NCBI GenBank assembly: GCA_003279565.1
Contig: QCHN01000005.1
Location: 62,001-126,000, forward strand
DNA length: 64,000 nt
Source: Prochlorococcus sp. AG-402-C09
GTDB taxonomy: Bacteria > Cyanobacteriota > Cyanobacteriia > PCC-6307 > Cyanobiaceae
Reading direction: 5' to 3'
The notes beneath the pieces are model-generated. The model made no database searches, was not told the DNA's origin, and saw only the letters and a list, made by a program, of their open reading frames with translations. The position numbers were made by a program, and so were the translations under genes. The first letter of the stretch is position 1. Each line of letters opens with the position of its first letter. This document shows positions 18,519-28,822 of this stretch, piece after piece.

Positions 18519-19680
18519 TTTTTACATATGGATGCTTTCTACTTATTCTATAGATAACACCACTCCACTCAATTTTACTTGCGATTAGAGATCTAAAGCT
18601 TGTGATTGAGTAAAGAAATTGACAGGGAATAATATATAAAAACAGTTTTCTAATAGACAGAACTTTTTTATTAACAAGAAATTCTATCCATACAAGTAAA
18701 ATTAGACATCCAAGTTCATATAAAAGAAGAGAAAACCATAAACTATTTAAAATTGCTATGGCTAATACTAAAAAAGTACATAATGAATGTAAAAATACTA
18801 ATATCCATGAAGAGTGATGAATTCTTGTTGTTAATAACTGTCTTGTCAACCAATCAGATAAATCAAATAAATTAATTTTTTCATCTTTATTAGTAATAAT
18901 TAATTCAGGTCTAAAAACATACCTAAGATTTAGTTTCTTTAATGGATCAATCAATCCTGTATCTTCACAAAGGCCATCTTTTAAAATCATAGGCCAATCT
19001 CCCTGGTCAATAACTTCTCTTCGAACAGCCAATGTTCCCCCCCAAGGTATTGAATATATGGTCATAAGAGTTAATGCTCCATAATTCCAAATAGACCTAA
19101 TCCAAGCACCCATATTATTTGATTGACATTTATACCATCTATTACCAGAAACAGCACCTACACCAGGCTGAGAGCAAGATCTAACTAAATGAGATAACCA
19201 ATCATTTGAAATTGATGCGTCTGCATCAACAAACGCAATTACTGAAGATTCTTTATTTAAATTATTAAATGCTTTTAATAAGGATGCACATTTTAATGAG
19301 CCTTCCTTTGGTCTATCTGTAAGAAAATCTATATTAAGATTTTGCCAACTTGGTTTATCTAAAGAGGGAATTGAATGATTATCTTGAAAATATTTAACTA
19401 TTTTAAGGGAGTTATCATCTAGTGAATCAATAATAATTTGCAATTGCCAAGTTCCTAAATATATCTGTTTGGAAAGTTTTTTTAATAGATCATAAAGATT
19501 TTGATCGGTTCCTCTTAAACATAAAATGACCTCTGCATTAGGCCATTTATAAGAACTAATCTTGGACCAATTATTAAATTCGATAAATCTCCTTTTAAAA
19601 ATAAAACTAAGAATAACTACAAAAATTAATTGTATTAAATAAAAAACTAAAATAAAAGTATTATAAAATTCAACTATCAT
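18499..19680 (-). CDS. Membrane glycosyltransferase family 2 (ceramide-glucosyltransferase-like)
   Basis: 393 residues. One N-terminal membrane helix (residues ~8-28), a GT-A domain, and three or four C-terminal helices (~290-365). GT2 motifs: ILCLRGTDQNL, IIIDSLDDNS, VIAFVDADASIS (DxD), WGGTLAVRREV, CEDTGL and a (Q/R)xxRW-like LTRQLLTTRIHH. Such enzymes put a sugar on a lipid hydroxyl on the cytosolic side. The start overlaps the polyketide synthase stop by 11 bp, so it is co-translated with the synthase that probably makes its lipid acceptor. The sugar donor is unknown; UDP-xylose is possible because UDP-xylose synthase is nearby at 28823. Confidence 0.9.
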   Translation of the reverse strand: MIVEFYNTFILVFYLIQLIFVVILSFIFKRRFIEFNNWSKISSYKWPNAEVILCLRGTDQNLYDLLKKLSKQIYLGTWQLQIIIDSLDDNSLKIVKYFQDNHSIPSLDKPSWQNLNIDFLTDRPKEGSLKCASLLKAFNNLNKESSVIAFVDADASISNDWLSHLVRSCSQPGVGAVSGNRWYKCQSNNMGAWIRSIWNYGALTLMTIYSIPWGGTLAVRREVIDQGDWPMILKDGLCEDTGLIDPLKKLNLRYVFRPELIITNKDEKINLFDLSDWLTRQLLTTRIHHSSWILVFLHSLCTFLVLAIAILNSLWFSLLLYELGCLILLVWIEFLVNKKVLSIRKLFLYIIPCQFLYSITSFRSLIASKIEWSGVIYRISRKHPYVKIIHYPK

Positions 19681-22600
19681 ATTCCTGAATTGTATTTATT
19701 AATAAACTATTTGACCACGGTTTAATTAAATCAACGTAATCAGGGCATTTGATATTTAAATTATGTAGGATTTTAGATGTTTTAACACAACTTGGTCTCG
19801 AACGCGTTCCTCTTGAGTTTAATTGAGGATAGGTTAATTTTTTTGATCCCCATCTCTTTTTAAAAAATGTCTGTAATGGATAAAGTGAATTATTTGGATT
19901 AGACGCAATGTTACTTAACCATTCATCCATTGAGACAAGTTGTAATACATTACCTTCCCCTAAAAGATTTGTTAGTAAATCATTAAGCATCAAAGGATGG
20001 GGATGTTGAAGATGAAAACATTGACCTTTTGTTTCCTGATCCCAAGCCAAGGAAGTGACCGCATTCGCTACATAGTCGACAGGAACCAAATCAAGTTCCC
20101 AATCTATTTGTGGAATCATGCCTAAGGATAAACATCCATGGAGTAATCTCTGAACCAAGTCACCTTGATTCCAATGCCCTGTAATGGAATGCCCCCCAAT
20201 CAAAGGAGGTCTATAAATAGTCACTGGCAGGCCTGACTTGCCAGCCAAGTAAACAAGACGATCACTTACCCATTTGGTTTGTGAATATCCAAGATAAATA
20301 CCCTCCCAATCACTCAGATCATCATCTTCAAAGATTTCTTTATTACGATATTTTGTAGCTTCAAAAACAGAAACACTTGAAATCATTTCAACTCGAATAG
20401 GAGTGTCTTGAGTCGCTAGAAGTAAGACCTCTTTTGTCCCATTGACATTTACTGGTGCCAATTGAGAATAAGGAGACATTTGACTTAAGAAAGCTCCGTT
20501 ATGAAGAATCCCTCCTAAACCCTTAGATAATGAAGCAAAATCAGAAGAAGATAATCCAAAAGAAGACATAGATAAATCTCCAATTACTGGTTCTAACCTC
20601 TCCTTCCATTCTGAATTCCATAAATTATATTTTTCTAAGTTAGATTTAATACGATCAAATCCATTAGTTCTTGAGTTAGCACGAACCAAGCAACGGATTT
20701 TTAAATTTGGCCAACGATTTAGTTGACCGGCTAAAAGATAAGCGCCTAAAAAACCAGTAACTCCAGTAACTAAAATTGTATCTCCAGGAGAATTATTTGA
20801 AATTGAGCTAGGGACAGAAAAATTATTTGGTAAATTAGCTTCTTTAGAAAGATCTAAAAGTGGTTTATTAATATCTTGACTAGCATTTTCAGACAATTGA
20901 GTTAAAGATATCAATGCCAAATCCTGTAGAGTTGGTTCTTCTGAAAAACTATCTAACTCTAACCGAATCCCAAAATCAGCGTTTACAACAGCGGCAAACT
21001 CTACAGCCATTAATGAATCAATGCCTATCTCAAATAATGATTCTGTAGGGTCAATAGATTGATAATCAACTAATTCATCGTTATATTCATTGGCCATTAT
21101 TTTTGCCAAAGTATCTCTTAGGAGGTTGAGAAGAAATTTCAAGCGTTCAGCGTCTGGTAATTTTTTTAATTTCAACCAAAGAAGATCTGCAGATGATGGA
21201 CCTTCTTGTTGAATAAGTAAATCAAACCAGTGTTTTTGACGAGATGAAGCCTGTGTTTTTACTTTATCCCAATTGTTATTGGCTACTGCAACTACTCCAC
21301 TTTGTCCTCTATTTAATAATCTACCAATCATATTTATTGCTTTAGAAGGTTCGAGCATACCTATTCCTATCCGTTCAAATCTCTGCTCTTTACCTAAGGC
21401 CATACCAGCTCCACTCCAAGGCCCCCATTGAATAGACAATCGAACTATTTGATCTCTATTGCTTGCACAAAAACCATCGATGGCACCATTGGCTGCAGCA
21501 TATGAAGCCTGTCCTGGAGAACCAAGTAAAGAAGCAATGGATGAAAAACCTATTATAAATTTAATTTTTCCAAGATCAGATGCAATAGACTCAAGATTCA
21601 TCCATCCATTAACTTTTGTCGTGATAACAGATTCTATATTGTGAGTATTTAAATCCGCTAGAGAAGCATCGCTTGTAACTCCTGCACAATGAAATATTCC
21701 TACTAATTCTTTTTTATTAAGTGATAAGTTCTTGATTCTTGTAAGTAAACTATCATTAAATGATGTGTTTAATGGAGTTGAGGAAAGATCATATGCAATT
21801 AAAAAATAGTCAATTTTATTATTTTCTAAAAAGCGAATAGTATCTTGTGCTTCTGGAGTCGTTTCCTTGATTGATCTACTTACTAAAATTAAAGATGTAG
21901 CTCCTTGTCCTACTAACCAATGAATCAATTGGATCCCTAGGGCTCCAAATGCCCCAGTAATAAGATAAGAACCTATCTTCGTAATTAGAATAGGCTCTTT
22001 ATGAACAGGCTGATTAATTACAATTTTCCCAATATGACTGGCTTGGGCCATGTATCTAAAGGCCTCAACATGTTTTTCAATAGGCCATATCTCTAAGGGT
22101 ATTTTCTTTAACTTACCATTGTTAAAATCATTTATGATATCTACTAATAAATCACTGATGACTTTTGGTTGTGATTCTGAAACTTCTAATAAATCAAAAG
22201 GTAGATATATCGAATCTGGTCGACACTCTTTTACTTTTTGTTGAGTCCAAATGTCTAATTTACCTAGCTCAATAAAACGTCCCCCTTTGGAAAGGGATTT
22301 AAAACTAGCGTCAACCCCTTTACCTTTTAAAGAGTTCAATACAATGTCAACTCCATTGCCATGCGTATAATCTAAAACTTGATCAGCAAAATCAATTGAA
22401 CGAGAATCAAATACAACGTCTACTCCCTGATTTAAAAGATAAGAATGTTTTTTTTCACTTGCAGTAGCAATAATACGACCGCCTAAATTTTTTATTACTT
22501 GTATGGCCGCTTGACCAACTCCACCAGCGGCAGAATGGACCAAAACAGTTTCCCCTTTTTGCAACCTTGCAAGTGAAATCAGTCCATAATACGCAGTTAA

Positions 22601-25600
22601 AAAGACAGTAGAGAAGCTCGCACCCTCCTCAATTGACATGCCGGTAGGTAGAGGTTTACAGAATTCATGACGAGCTACAACGTGACTTGCCAGACTACCT
22701 ATAGTTAATGCTGCAACTACTCTTCTACCGATTAGAGCTGTATCAATATTCTCACCTACATTAACTATGCGACCAACACATTCTCCGCCAAATGGTAACT
22801 TAGCCTCATCATCTAAACCTAAAGATGTATTATGTTCCTTTAATAGACCCAATGCATTAATAACATCTCTGAAATTTAACCCTGTTGCCTCTACAGCGAC
22901 TTCAACTTCATCTGCCAAAAGATTGTATTGATTCAAGTTGTGCTTAATTAATCCTTCTAATCGATCACTACCATCACTTATTAAACTAAAACGATCTTCC
23001 AACCGTTTCAACATAGATATTTCAAACTTATTATTGACATAACGCAATTCAGTATGGCTAGAAAGAAGTTCCCATATAGTATTCCACTTGTCATTACATA
23101 AATTTAGTTCTGATTCCGGTGAAAGATAAAATATAGAAAATTCACAAAACGGCATTTCTACTATTGCGGTTCTGATGAGACCACTTAATGCATATGTAAT
23201 AGGAGAATTTTCATATAAAATCAAAACAAATGATTTAACGTGATCTGTGGAGATAGAGTTAAGTAAATTGATTATATTTTTGGTTATTTCCTCAGTGCGA
23301 ACAAGTTCAAGATCAGGAGAATAAATAACTGTTGAAGAAACGATGTAATTAATCTTTTCTAAATCTTCTAATTGGATATCAATATTTTCAGTAAGACTCC
23401 AATCAATTAATGTAGTTAATTTTAATTTTCCATTATTAATAATAGTTATACTTCCTGTGGACACTTTCTCTGTAAAGCTATCTGGATTGATTGCAAACCA
23501 GTCTGTTTCAAAAAGATCAATATCTTGAGAAATGTTTTTTGAAGGAAAGATTAGATTAATAAGAGATCTATCTAGTTTTCTTAACTTCAACCCTTTTATA
23601 TAAGCTAAAGGTTTTCTGTCAGATTCTAAAATAAGATCAAATAAAAGATGAGAAGAATCTTCTGATAATATAAGCTTAGAATAACAACTAAGCTTATCGG
23701 GTAAAGGCCATTTGCTAAAAGAGAATTCTTCAATTGCAACAGGTAGAAATATTTGATTAAGACTATCCTGTCCATACATGCAGGCTGCAACAGATTGAAA
23801 ACACCCATCTATTAATGCTCTGTCAGGGGCGTCGTTATGACGAACAATTTCAGACCAACATTCTCCTTCAGTAGATAATATTTTTTCAATAGATCTGTAC
23901 TTATCTCCATATTTTAAACCAATTTGTTGAAGCTTTGAGTAGAATTCAGATGGACTAATCTCCAATATTTTATCTGGTATATTAGGTATATAATTTTTGT
24001 GTTTATTATTATTTTTATATTCATCGATAAATACTTTTCCATGATATTTCCATGACTGATTCTTTTCAAATCGACTATAAAATTCAAACTTATTATCCTC
24101 TAGCAGACCATTTAAAAATAAAACCCTATTTTCTAACTTAAGTGGCCTCAATAATTCCAACTTAGAGAATCTAGTTGATGTATAAGAATCTGATTTTAAT
24201 TTTAAAAGTAACTCTACATATCCCGCTGCAGGGAATATTATGAAATCTCTAATAATATGATCACAGAGGTCAGTTGTATGATTGATATCAATTTTACATT
24301 TATAATGTATTTTGGAGCCTGGTAAATCTTCTTTTTTGAAATCACATACAGGAATTATACTGTCACCTAAAGGTTCTATATTTTTATTTAAAAATTCTAA
24401 CCAAAGAGTAGATTGCTTTTGATTTTCATCTTTAGGAGTCCACCAAAAGCTCTTTTTTAAAAAAGGATGACCTGGTAAACTTATTCTTTTATAAGTTGAA
24501 TTCTTATAAATATTAGTAAAATTTATTTTACTGCCAGAGACTATTAAATTTGAAATAGCTTCTAAATCTGACGCTTGAGATAAATTATATGTTGTTATTT
24601 TAGACTCTATCTCGGTATCTTTTAAAGGAGATGGTAATATCTCACCTTTAAAGTTAGGCTTAGCTTTTCCACTAAGTTGCTGTCGCAGTTCGTCTATTGT
24701 CTCTACTATTGCTATGAAGGTATAGTTGAATTTTGATCTATGAATATTTGTGTTAATACACAAATCATATATATCAATCTTTGGATCCAGATTAATAAAC
24801 TTTACATAGTCAATTATCAGTTGATCTAAAGCTAAAGAACTTTTAGCTGTCAAATAGAAAAGATGTAATTTTGGTTTTATTTGTTGGAGAATAATAGATT
24901 CATTTGATGATAGATGTTCTCTTAAAACGGCATGTGCATTGGTCCCACCGAAGCCAAAAGAACTAACGCTTACAATTAATGGTTGTGAATTATTTGGGAA
25001 ATCCTCGTATTGTGTTTGGACTCGAAGGCCAAGTTCCTCAAAATTTATAGATGGATTAGGTAGCTTGTAATGAATGCTAGGAGGCAATTTTCTTTTTTTT
25101 ATACAAAGTGCAGCCTTTATTAATCCTGTTATGCCGGCAGCAGTTTCTCCATGACCTAAATTTGTTTTAACAGAACCAATTCTCAAAGGTTTATCTTTCT
25201 TTCGATCAGCACCTATGGTTTCACCAATTGCTCGTAGTTCAATAGGGTCTCCTTGTCTGGTTCCTGTCCCATGAGCTTCTACATATTGTGAACTTGAGGG
25301 AGGGATCCCAGCTCTTTTGTAAGCCTGAGTAATACATTCTTTTTGAGATCGTCTACTTGGAGCCGAGATACCTTGACTTCTTCCATCTGAATTAATAGCT
25401 GTTCCACAGATGGTTGCATAAATTTGATCTTCATCAGCTAATGCTCTAGAAAGAGGTTTTAATAAAATCATTCCAGCTCCCTCTGAGCGCACATATCCAT
25501 TAGCTTCAGCATCAAAACTCTTACATCTACCATCTGGAGATAATAAGCCAGCCTTACAAAAGCTCATTTGAATACCTGGGTGGATCAAGGCCTGTACTCC

Positions 25601-26236
25601 ACCAGCAAGAGCCATATCTGTCTCTCCTCTCAACAAGCTTTCACATGCAAGATGAACTGAAACTAGTGAAGAAGAGCATGCTGTATCAACAGTAAAGCTA
25701 GGTCCTTTGAAATCAAAAAAATAAGATATTCTATTAGCTGCTATACATCCTGTATTTCCAGATAGAATAAATGGCTCATTATTAGGAGTTAAGTAATCCT
25801 CATTTGAAATCCAAAGTAGAGAACTATAATCAGAGCTTGATATTCCAACATATACTCCTACAGATTTTCCTTTTAGAGATTCTGATGGATAACCAGCATT
25901 CTCTATAGTTCGCCATGAAACTTCAAGCAACATACGTTGCTGTGGATCCATACATTTAGCTTCCCTGGGGGTGATTCCAAAGAAAGCAGGATCAAAGGCT
26001 TGAATATTATCTACAAAACCTCCGTATTTAACATGTTGTGTCAGAGGATTTAAAGGATCAGAATTGAAATGAAAATCTAAATCCCACCTTTCAGCTGGAA
26101 CTTGCCTGATAACATCTTCACCATTTTTAAGTACCTGCCAAAAACTATCAATAGAATTAACATCACCAGGTAAGCGACAACCAATACCTATAATTGCAAT
26201 AGGCTCTTGGGTTTGAATTGAATTACTAAGACTCAT
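19670..26236 (-). CDS. AT-less type I polyketide synthase: KS-DH-ER-KR-ACP-thioester reductase
   Basis: 2188 residues. KS (~10-445): VDTACSSS with Cys187, EAHGTGT His322, NLGHGE His362. The KS is followed by only ~140 residues before LPGHPF (H590), a post-AT-linker-like motif; there is no GHSxG acyltransferase. DH (~630-900): DHIIRD His660 and IDGCFQS Asp810. ER (~1100-1400): NADPH loop SAAGGVGQ near 1236. KR (~1425-1640): TGAFGALG and Tyr1579 in ASYAAAN. ACP: GIDSLMAVEF with Ser1741. Thioester reductase (~1815-2188): TGVTGFLGAYL and Tyr1984/Lys1988 (YSQTK). KR, DH and ER are intact, so each extension should give a saturated chain, released by reduction to aldehyde or alcohol. Malonyl must come from a separate AT. 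Overlaps genes on both sides by 11 bp. Confidence 0.96.
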   Translation of the reverse strand: MSLSNSIQTQEPIAIIGIGCRLPGDVNSIDSFWQVLKNGEDVIRQVPAERWDLDFHFNSDPLNPLTQHVKYGGFVDNIQAFDPAFFGITPREAKCMDPQQRMLLEVSWRTIENAGYPSESLKGKSVGVYVGISSSDYSSLLWISNEDYLTPNNEPFILSGNTGCIAANRISYFFDFKGPSFTVDTACSSSLVSVHLACESLLRGETDMALAGGVQALIHPGIQMSFCKAGLLSPDGRCKSFDAEANGYVRSEGAGMILLKPLSRALADEDQIYATICGTAINSDGRSQGISAPSRRSQKECITQAYKRAGIPPSSSQYVEAHGTGTRQGDPIELRAIGETIGADRKKDKPLRIGSVKTNLGHGETAAGITGLIKAALCIKKRKLPPSIHYKLPNPSINFEELGLRVQTQYEDFPNNSQPLIVSVSSFGFGGTNAHAVLREHLSSNESIILQQIKPKLHLFYLTAKSSLALDQLIIDYVKFINLDPKIDIYDLCINTNIHRSKFNYTFIAIVETIDELRQQLSGKAKPNFKGEILPSPLKDTEIESKITTYNLSQASDLEAISNLIVSGSKINFTNIYKNSTYKRISLPGHPFLKKSFWWTPKDENQKQSTLWLEFLNKNIEPLGDSIIPVCDFKKEDLPGSKIHYKCKIDINHTTDLCDHIIRDFIIFPAAGYVELLLKLKSDSYTSTRFSKLELLRPLKLENRVLFLNGLLEDNKFEFYSRFEKNQSWKYHGKVFIDEYKNNNKHKNYIPNIPDKILEISPSEFYSKLQQIGLKYGDKYRSIEKILSTEGECWSEIVRHNDAPDRALIDGCFQSVAACMYGQDSLNQIFLPVAIEEFSFSKWPLPDKLSCYSKLILSEDSSHLLFDLILESDRKPLAYIKGLKLRKLDRSLINLIFPSKNISQDIDLFETDWFAINPDSFTEKVSTGSITIINNGKLKLTTLIDWSLTENIDIQLEDLEKINYIVSSTVIYSPDLELVRTEEITKNIINLLNSISTDHVKSFVLILYENSPITYALSGLIRTAIVEMPFCEFSIFYLSPESELNLCNDKWNTIWELLSSHTELRYVNNKFEISMLKRLEDRFSLISDGSDRLEGLIKHNLNQYNLLADEVEVAVEATGLNFRDVINALGLLKEHNTSLGLDDEAKLPFGGECVGRIVNVGENIDTALIGRRVVAALTIGSLASHVVARHEFCKPLPTGMSIEEGASFSTVFLTAYYGLISLARLQKGETVLVHSAAGGVGQAAIQVIKNLGGRIIATASEKKHSYLLNQGVDVVFDSRSIDFADQVLDYTHGNGVDIVLNSLKGKGVDASFKSLSKGGRFIELGKLDIWTQQKVKECRPDSIYLPFDLLEVSESQPKVISDLLVDIINDFNNGKLKKIPLEIWPIEKHVEAFRYMAQASHIGKIVINQPVHKEPILITKIGSYLITGAFGALGIQLIHWLVGQGATSLILVSRSIKETTPEAQDTIRFLENNKIDYFLIAYDLSSTPLNTSFNDSLLTRIKNLSLNKKELVGIFHCAGVTSDASLADLNTHNIESVITTKVNGWMNLESIASDLGKIKFIIGFSSIASLLGSPGQASYAAANGAIDGFCASNRDQIVRLSIQWGPWSGAGMALGKEQRFERIGIGMLEPSKAINMIGRLLNRGQSGVVAVANNNWDKVKTQASSRQKHWFDLLIQQEGPSSADLLWLKLKKLPDAERLKFLLNLLRDTLAKIMANEYNDELVDYQSIDPTESLFEIGIDSLMAVEFAAVVNADFGIRLELDSFSEEPTLQDLALISLTQLSENASQDINKPLLDLSKEANLPNNFSVPSSISNNSPGDTILVTGVTGFLGAYLLAGQLNRWPNLKIRCLVRANSRTNGFDRIKSNLEKYNLWNSEWKERLEPVIGDLSMSSFGLSSSDFASLSKGLGGILHNGAFLSQMSPYSQLAPVNVNGTKEVLLLATQDTPIRVEMISSVSVFEATKYRNKEIFEDDDLSDWEGIYLGYSQTKWVSDRLVYLAGKSGLPVTIYRPPLIGGHSITGHWNQGDLVQRLLHGCLSLGMIPQIDWELDLVPVDYVANAVTSLAWDQETKGQCFHLQHPHPLMLNDLLTNLLGEGNVLQLVSMDEWLSNIASNPNNSLYPLQTFFKKRWGSKKLTYPQLNSRGTRSRPSCVKTSKILHNLNIKCPDYVDLIKPWSNSLLINTIQEYDS

Positions 26237-27344
26237 ATATCAGATTCTTGATTTCATCAAGATTGGTTTTTAGTTGATTTGATTTATACCTTTGTTTTAA
26301 CTGAGAATATTCAGAGGGATAGTTAAGCCAAGTTTGAATAATTTTGAATAGTTCAAATGACTTATTGAAATTAATATCGATACCTCTTGCTGAAAAATAT
26401 CGTCTTGCCAATAATTCTTGAGGCATAGCAGTTCCAAAAGTATTAAATATCAAAACACATCCTGCAGCCAAAGCCTCCGTAGCTGTGCGTGCTCCGGGTC
26501 TTGCTACCATAGCCCAAGCTTTTTTATACATAGCTGCCATTTGTCTTGGACTTTGAAAACTTAATACCTCTAAAGATAAACTAGGATTTTCTACTTGCCA
26601 TTGCTCCAATAATCTTTTTGTTGACACACGTCTACCACATAAGGCTACAATTTTTAATCTCCCGGCTAGAGGAAGTAAGGTTTTTAGCAATTTCAAATGA
26701 TTGTTCGACCCATTTGCGCCACTTCCTAGAATTAAAATAGGTAAATCTGTTTTAGATGGTAATTCATCAGTATTATTGGTTAGAATCTTGTTAAATTCAG
26801 GATCAAATAGAGGTCCCGCTAGAAATATATTTTTATAATTATAACCTCTTTTAGATACTTCAATAACTACTTCATTTGTTAACGCCCAAAACCTATCAGC
26901 TTTACAAGAGACCCAATTGCGACTAAACCCAAAACCTCCATCTAGTTCAGTGCAACATGTGATTGTTCTCAAATTATTTTTGCTTATTTTTTTTGCTAAG
27001 TTAAAATGACCCCTATTGATATGCGGATGAGTTGAAATAATTAAATCTGGTTTGAACCTTTTTATTATTTTTAAATAATAACCTCTGCCAAATATAACTG
27101 TACCAAGTTTAACTAAATCTTCTAACTCAACTAATCTCCAATAAATTTGATGAAGCCAAGGAAAAAATTTTTGAATCCAATTATAAACATTAACACTTGA
27201 ACGCATCACAGGTCCTGAATTTTCCAATAGATGCTCTACCTGAACAACATTATTAGAATCCCATTTTTCAACCCAACTTCGTAAGGCATATGCTGCAGAA
27301 TCATGAGCCGTGCCACCACTGGAAGTTAGGATTAAAACCCTCAT
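26226..27344 (-). CDS. GT28-type glycosyltransferase (MGDG-synthase/UGT-like)
   Basis: 372 residues. The start LILTSSGGTAHDSAAYAL has the N-terminal GGT.H acceptor loop of the MGDG synthase/MurG-like class; IKRFKPDLIISTHPHINRG matches the PD.I..T.P segment, and ILGSGANGSNNHLKLL plus VARPGARTATEALAAGC is the nucleotide-sugar site (GG.GG-like loop and PG..T..E). These enzymes move a sugar from a UDP-sugar to a lipid acceptor at the membrane. It overlaps the synthase by 11 bp and is 3 bp from the MFS transporter. It likely adds a sugar to the polyketide-derived alcohol or to a glycolipid started by the GT2. Confidence 0.9.
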   Translation of the reverse strand: MRVLILTSSGGTAHDSAAYALRSWVEKWDSNNVVQVEHLLENSGPVMRSSVNVYNWIQKFFPWLHQIYWRLVELEDLVKLGTVIFGRGYYLKIIKRFKPDLIISTHPHINRGHFNLAKKISKNNLRTITCCTELDGGFGFSRNWVSCKADRFWALTNEVVIEVSKRGYNYKNIFLAGPLFDPEFNKILTNNTDELPSKTDLPILILGSGANGSNNHLKLLKTLLPLAGRLKIVALCGRRVSTKRLLEQWQVENPSLSLEVLSFQSPRQMAAMYKKAWAMVARPGARTATEALAAGCVLIFNTFGTAMPQELLARRYFSARGIDINFNKSFELFKIIQTWLNYPSEYSQLKQRYKSNQLKTNLDEIKNLIYES

Positions 27345-27347
27345 AAA

Positions 27348-28646
27348 TTAATTACATGACCTTTTAAGATTACACCTTCTTCGTTGTGAAACGATCATTC
27401 CTAAAAAAAGTAACCATCCTATCAAGCCTAGAGAAACAGCAATCTCTCTACCATTTGTATTCCCAAGAGAAAGCCTCATCCAAGTTGGCAAATTTGGATG
27501 AAATAGTAATGGCTCTATAAAATCATTTACTAAAATAGAAACAAAGAAAAATGAAAGTATTCTTGAGCTCCATTCTCCTGCGTACCGAATAGCAAAGATA
27601 TCTGTGAGATATTTTTTTGGAGTCAAATTAGACCAAAAATGTTGAATATTAGAGGTAACAATAGGAAGAAGAAGAGAAAACAAAAAAACTGATAACATCC
27701 AAATATTTGTTTTATTTTCAAAAAAACTTAAACCAGAACCCATCAAAATTAAAGCTTGTATAGTGATCGATGTAAATAAAGTCTTCTTTAATAAATTAAC
27801 TGAAATAAAGTTCCAAAAAGTGAATCCTAAAATATATCCTATGACAGCGGTAACAAGTGTATAACCCATTCTACTAGTTCCATATGCTGTTGAAATCCAA
27901 GCAGGGAAAAGAATCTCTGTTGAAGCATATGAATATGAAATGGTAATAGTTAAGACAAAAATAAAATAAAAACTATTACTTTCATTCCACATTTTCTTAA
28001 AAATCTTGTAAGAAGAAAAAATGTATTTTGTATTATTCTGCTTTAAAACAGAAATTTTACTTACTAATTGCGAACTAAATGGGGCAAGTAAAACAAAGGT
28101 AATCGCTAAAAAGAAACTAAAACAATCACATAGTAGGATTCCTTTTATGCCAAATAGTCCTAAGAACCAGCTACCCAGGAATGGAGAAATAGTCAATATT
28201 AAATTATCGGTTGATGCGAATAATCCATTCGCTTTCTTTAATTCTTCTGCACTATTAACCAGTATTGGGATCAAAGATGAAAAAGAAATTATGATGATTG
28301 CATCTGCTATGGCTGCTAAAGCTTGTACAATCAATAATAAATAGAGATTGAAAGTAAGTGAATTATTAAACAAAAGATATGCAAGAGCTAATGTGCATAA
28401 AGCGCCAAAGAAGCAAGATGCAATCATTAGTTTCTTTCTCGGAAATATTTTAATAAGTTTTGTTATAAATGGCAGAAAGGATAGTCTTGCAAGCTGAACA
28501 ATAATAGCCACTAAAGCAAAATCTTTTATATTTCCTGACATAGAAAATAACCATAAGCCGATACCATAAAAACTAATTTGTGTCCCAAAGTTAGATATTA
28601 GTTGACCCAGCCAAAGTAAATAAAAAGTTTTGTTGGCAGTCATCAA
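27348..28646 (-). CDS. MFS transporter (putative exporter)
   Basis: 432 residues with about 12 hydrophobic segments, starting with YLLWLGQLISNFGTQISF, the first helix of the MFS export family, and with a loop FPRKKLMIASC at the 2-3 junction. The rest alternates helices and short polar loops to the basic C-terminus. It heads the operon that continues into the GT28, the polyketide synthase and GT2, so export of the glycosylated product, or of its precursor, is the simplest idea. Macrolide-type drug efflux relatives also have this shape and cannot be excluded. Confidence 0.88.
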   Translation of the reverse strand: MMTANKTFYLLWLGQLISNFGTQISFYGIGLWLFSMSGNIKDFALVAIIVQLARLSFLPFITKLIKIFPRKKLMIASCFFGALCTLALAYLLFNNSLTFNLYLLLIVQALAAIADAIIIISFSSLIPILVNSAEELKKANGLFASTDNLILTISPFLGSWFLGLFGIKGILLCDCFSFFLAITFVLLAPFSSQLVSKISVLKQNNTKYIFSSYKIFKKMWNESNSFYFIFVLTITISYSYASTEILFPAWISTAYGTSRMGYTLVTAVIGYILGFTFWNFISVNLLKKTLFTSITIQALILMGSGLSFFENKTNIWMLSVFLFSLLLPIVTSNIQHFWSNLTPKKYLTDIFAIRYAGEWSSRILSFFFVSILVNDFIEPLLFHPNLPTWMRLSLGNTNGREIAVSLGLIGWLLFLGMIVSQRRRCNLKRSCN

Positions 28647-28677
28647 AGATATAGTGCTAAGTATTCCAATCTAATAC

Positions 28678-28683
28678 AGTATA
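28678..28683 (-). promoter_or_regulatory. Candidate -10 element for the MFS-GT28-PKS-GT2 operon
   Basis: On the minus strand the sequence reads TATACT, 31 bp before the MFS start codon, with a second TATACT about 18 bp further upstream. There is no convincing -35. The assignment is weak and rests on position and the AT pattern. Confidence 0.3.
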
Positions 28684-28822
28684 AATCAGTTTTATAGTAT
28701 AACAAATTATAAAAACTTGATACAAAGAAGTTAAGATAAAGCATGAATATGTTCCAATTTAATCTGCACAGTTTTAAAATCATATTCTGTAAATAAAGGT
28801 TATAGATAACTATTTGTTCTTT

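Noticed and set aside
21459-22244. Short plus-strand frames inside the polyketide synthase gene
   Set aside because: They mirror the conserved KR and ER coding sequence and have no independent support.
24469-24950. An acyltransferase domain after the KS of the polyketide synthase
   Set aside because: Only about 140 residues separate the KS from the LPGHPF motif, and no GHSxG or His motif is visible.
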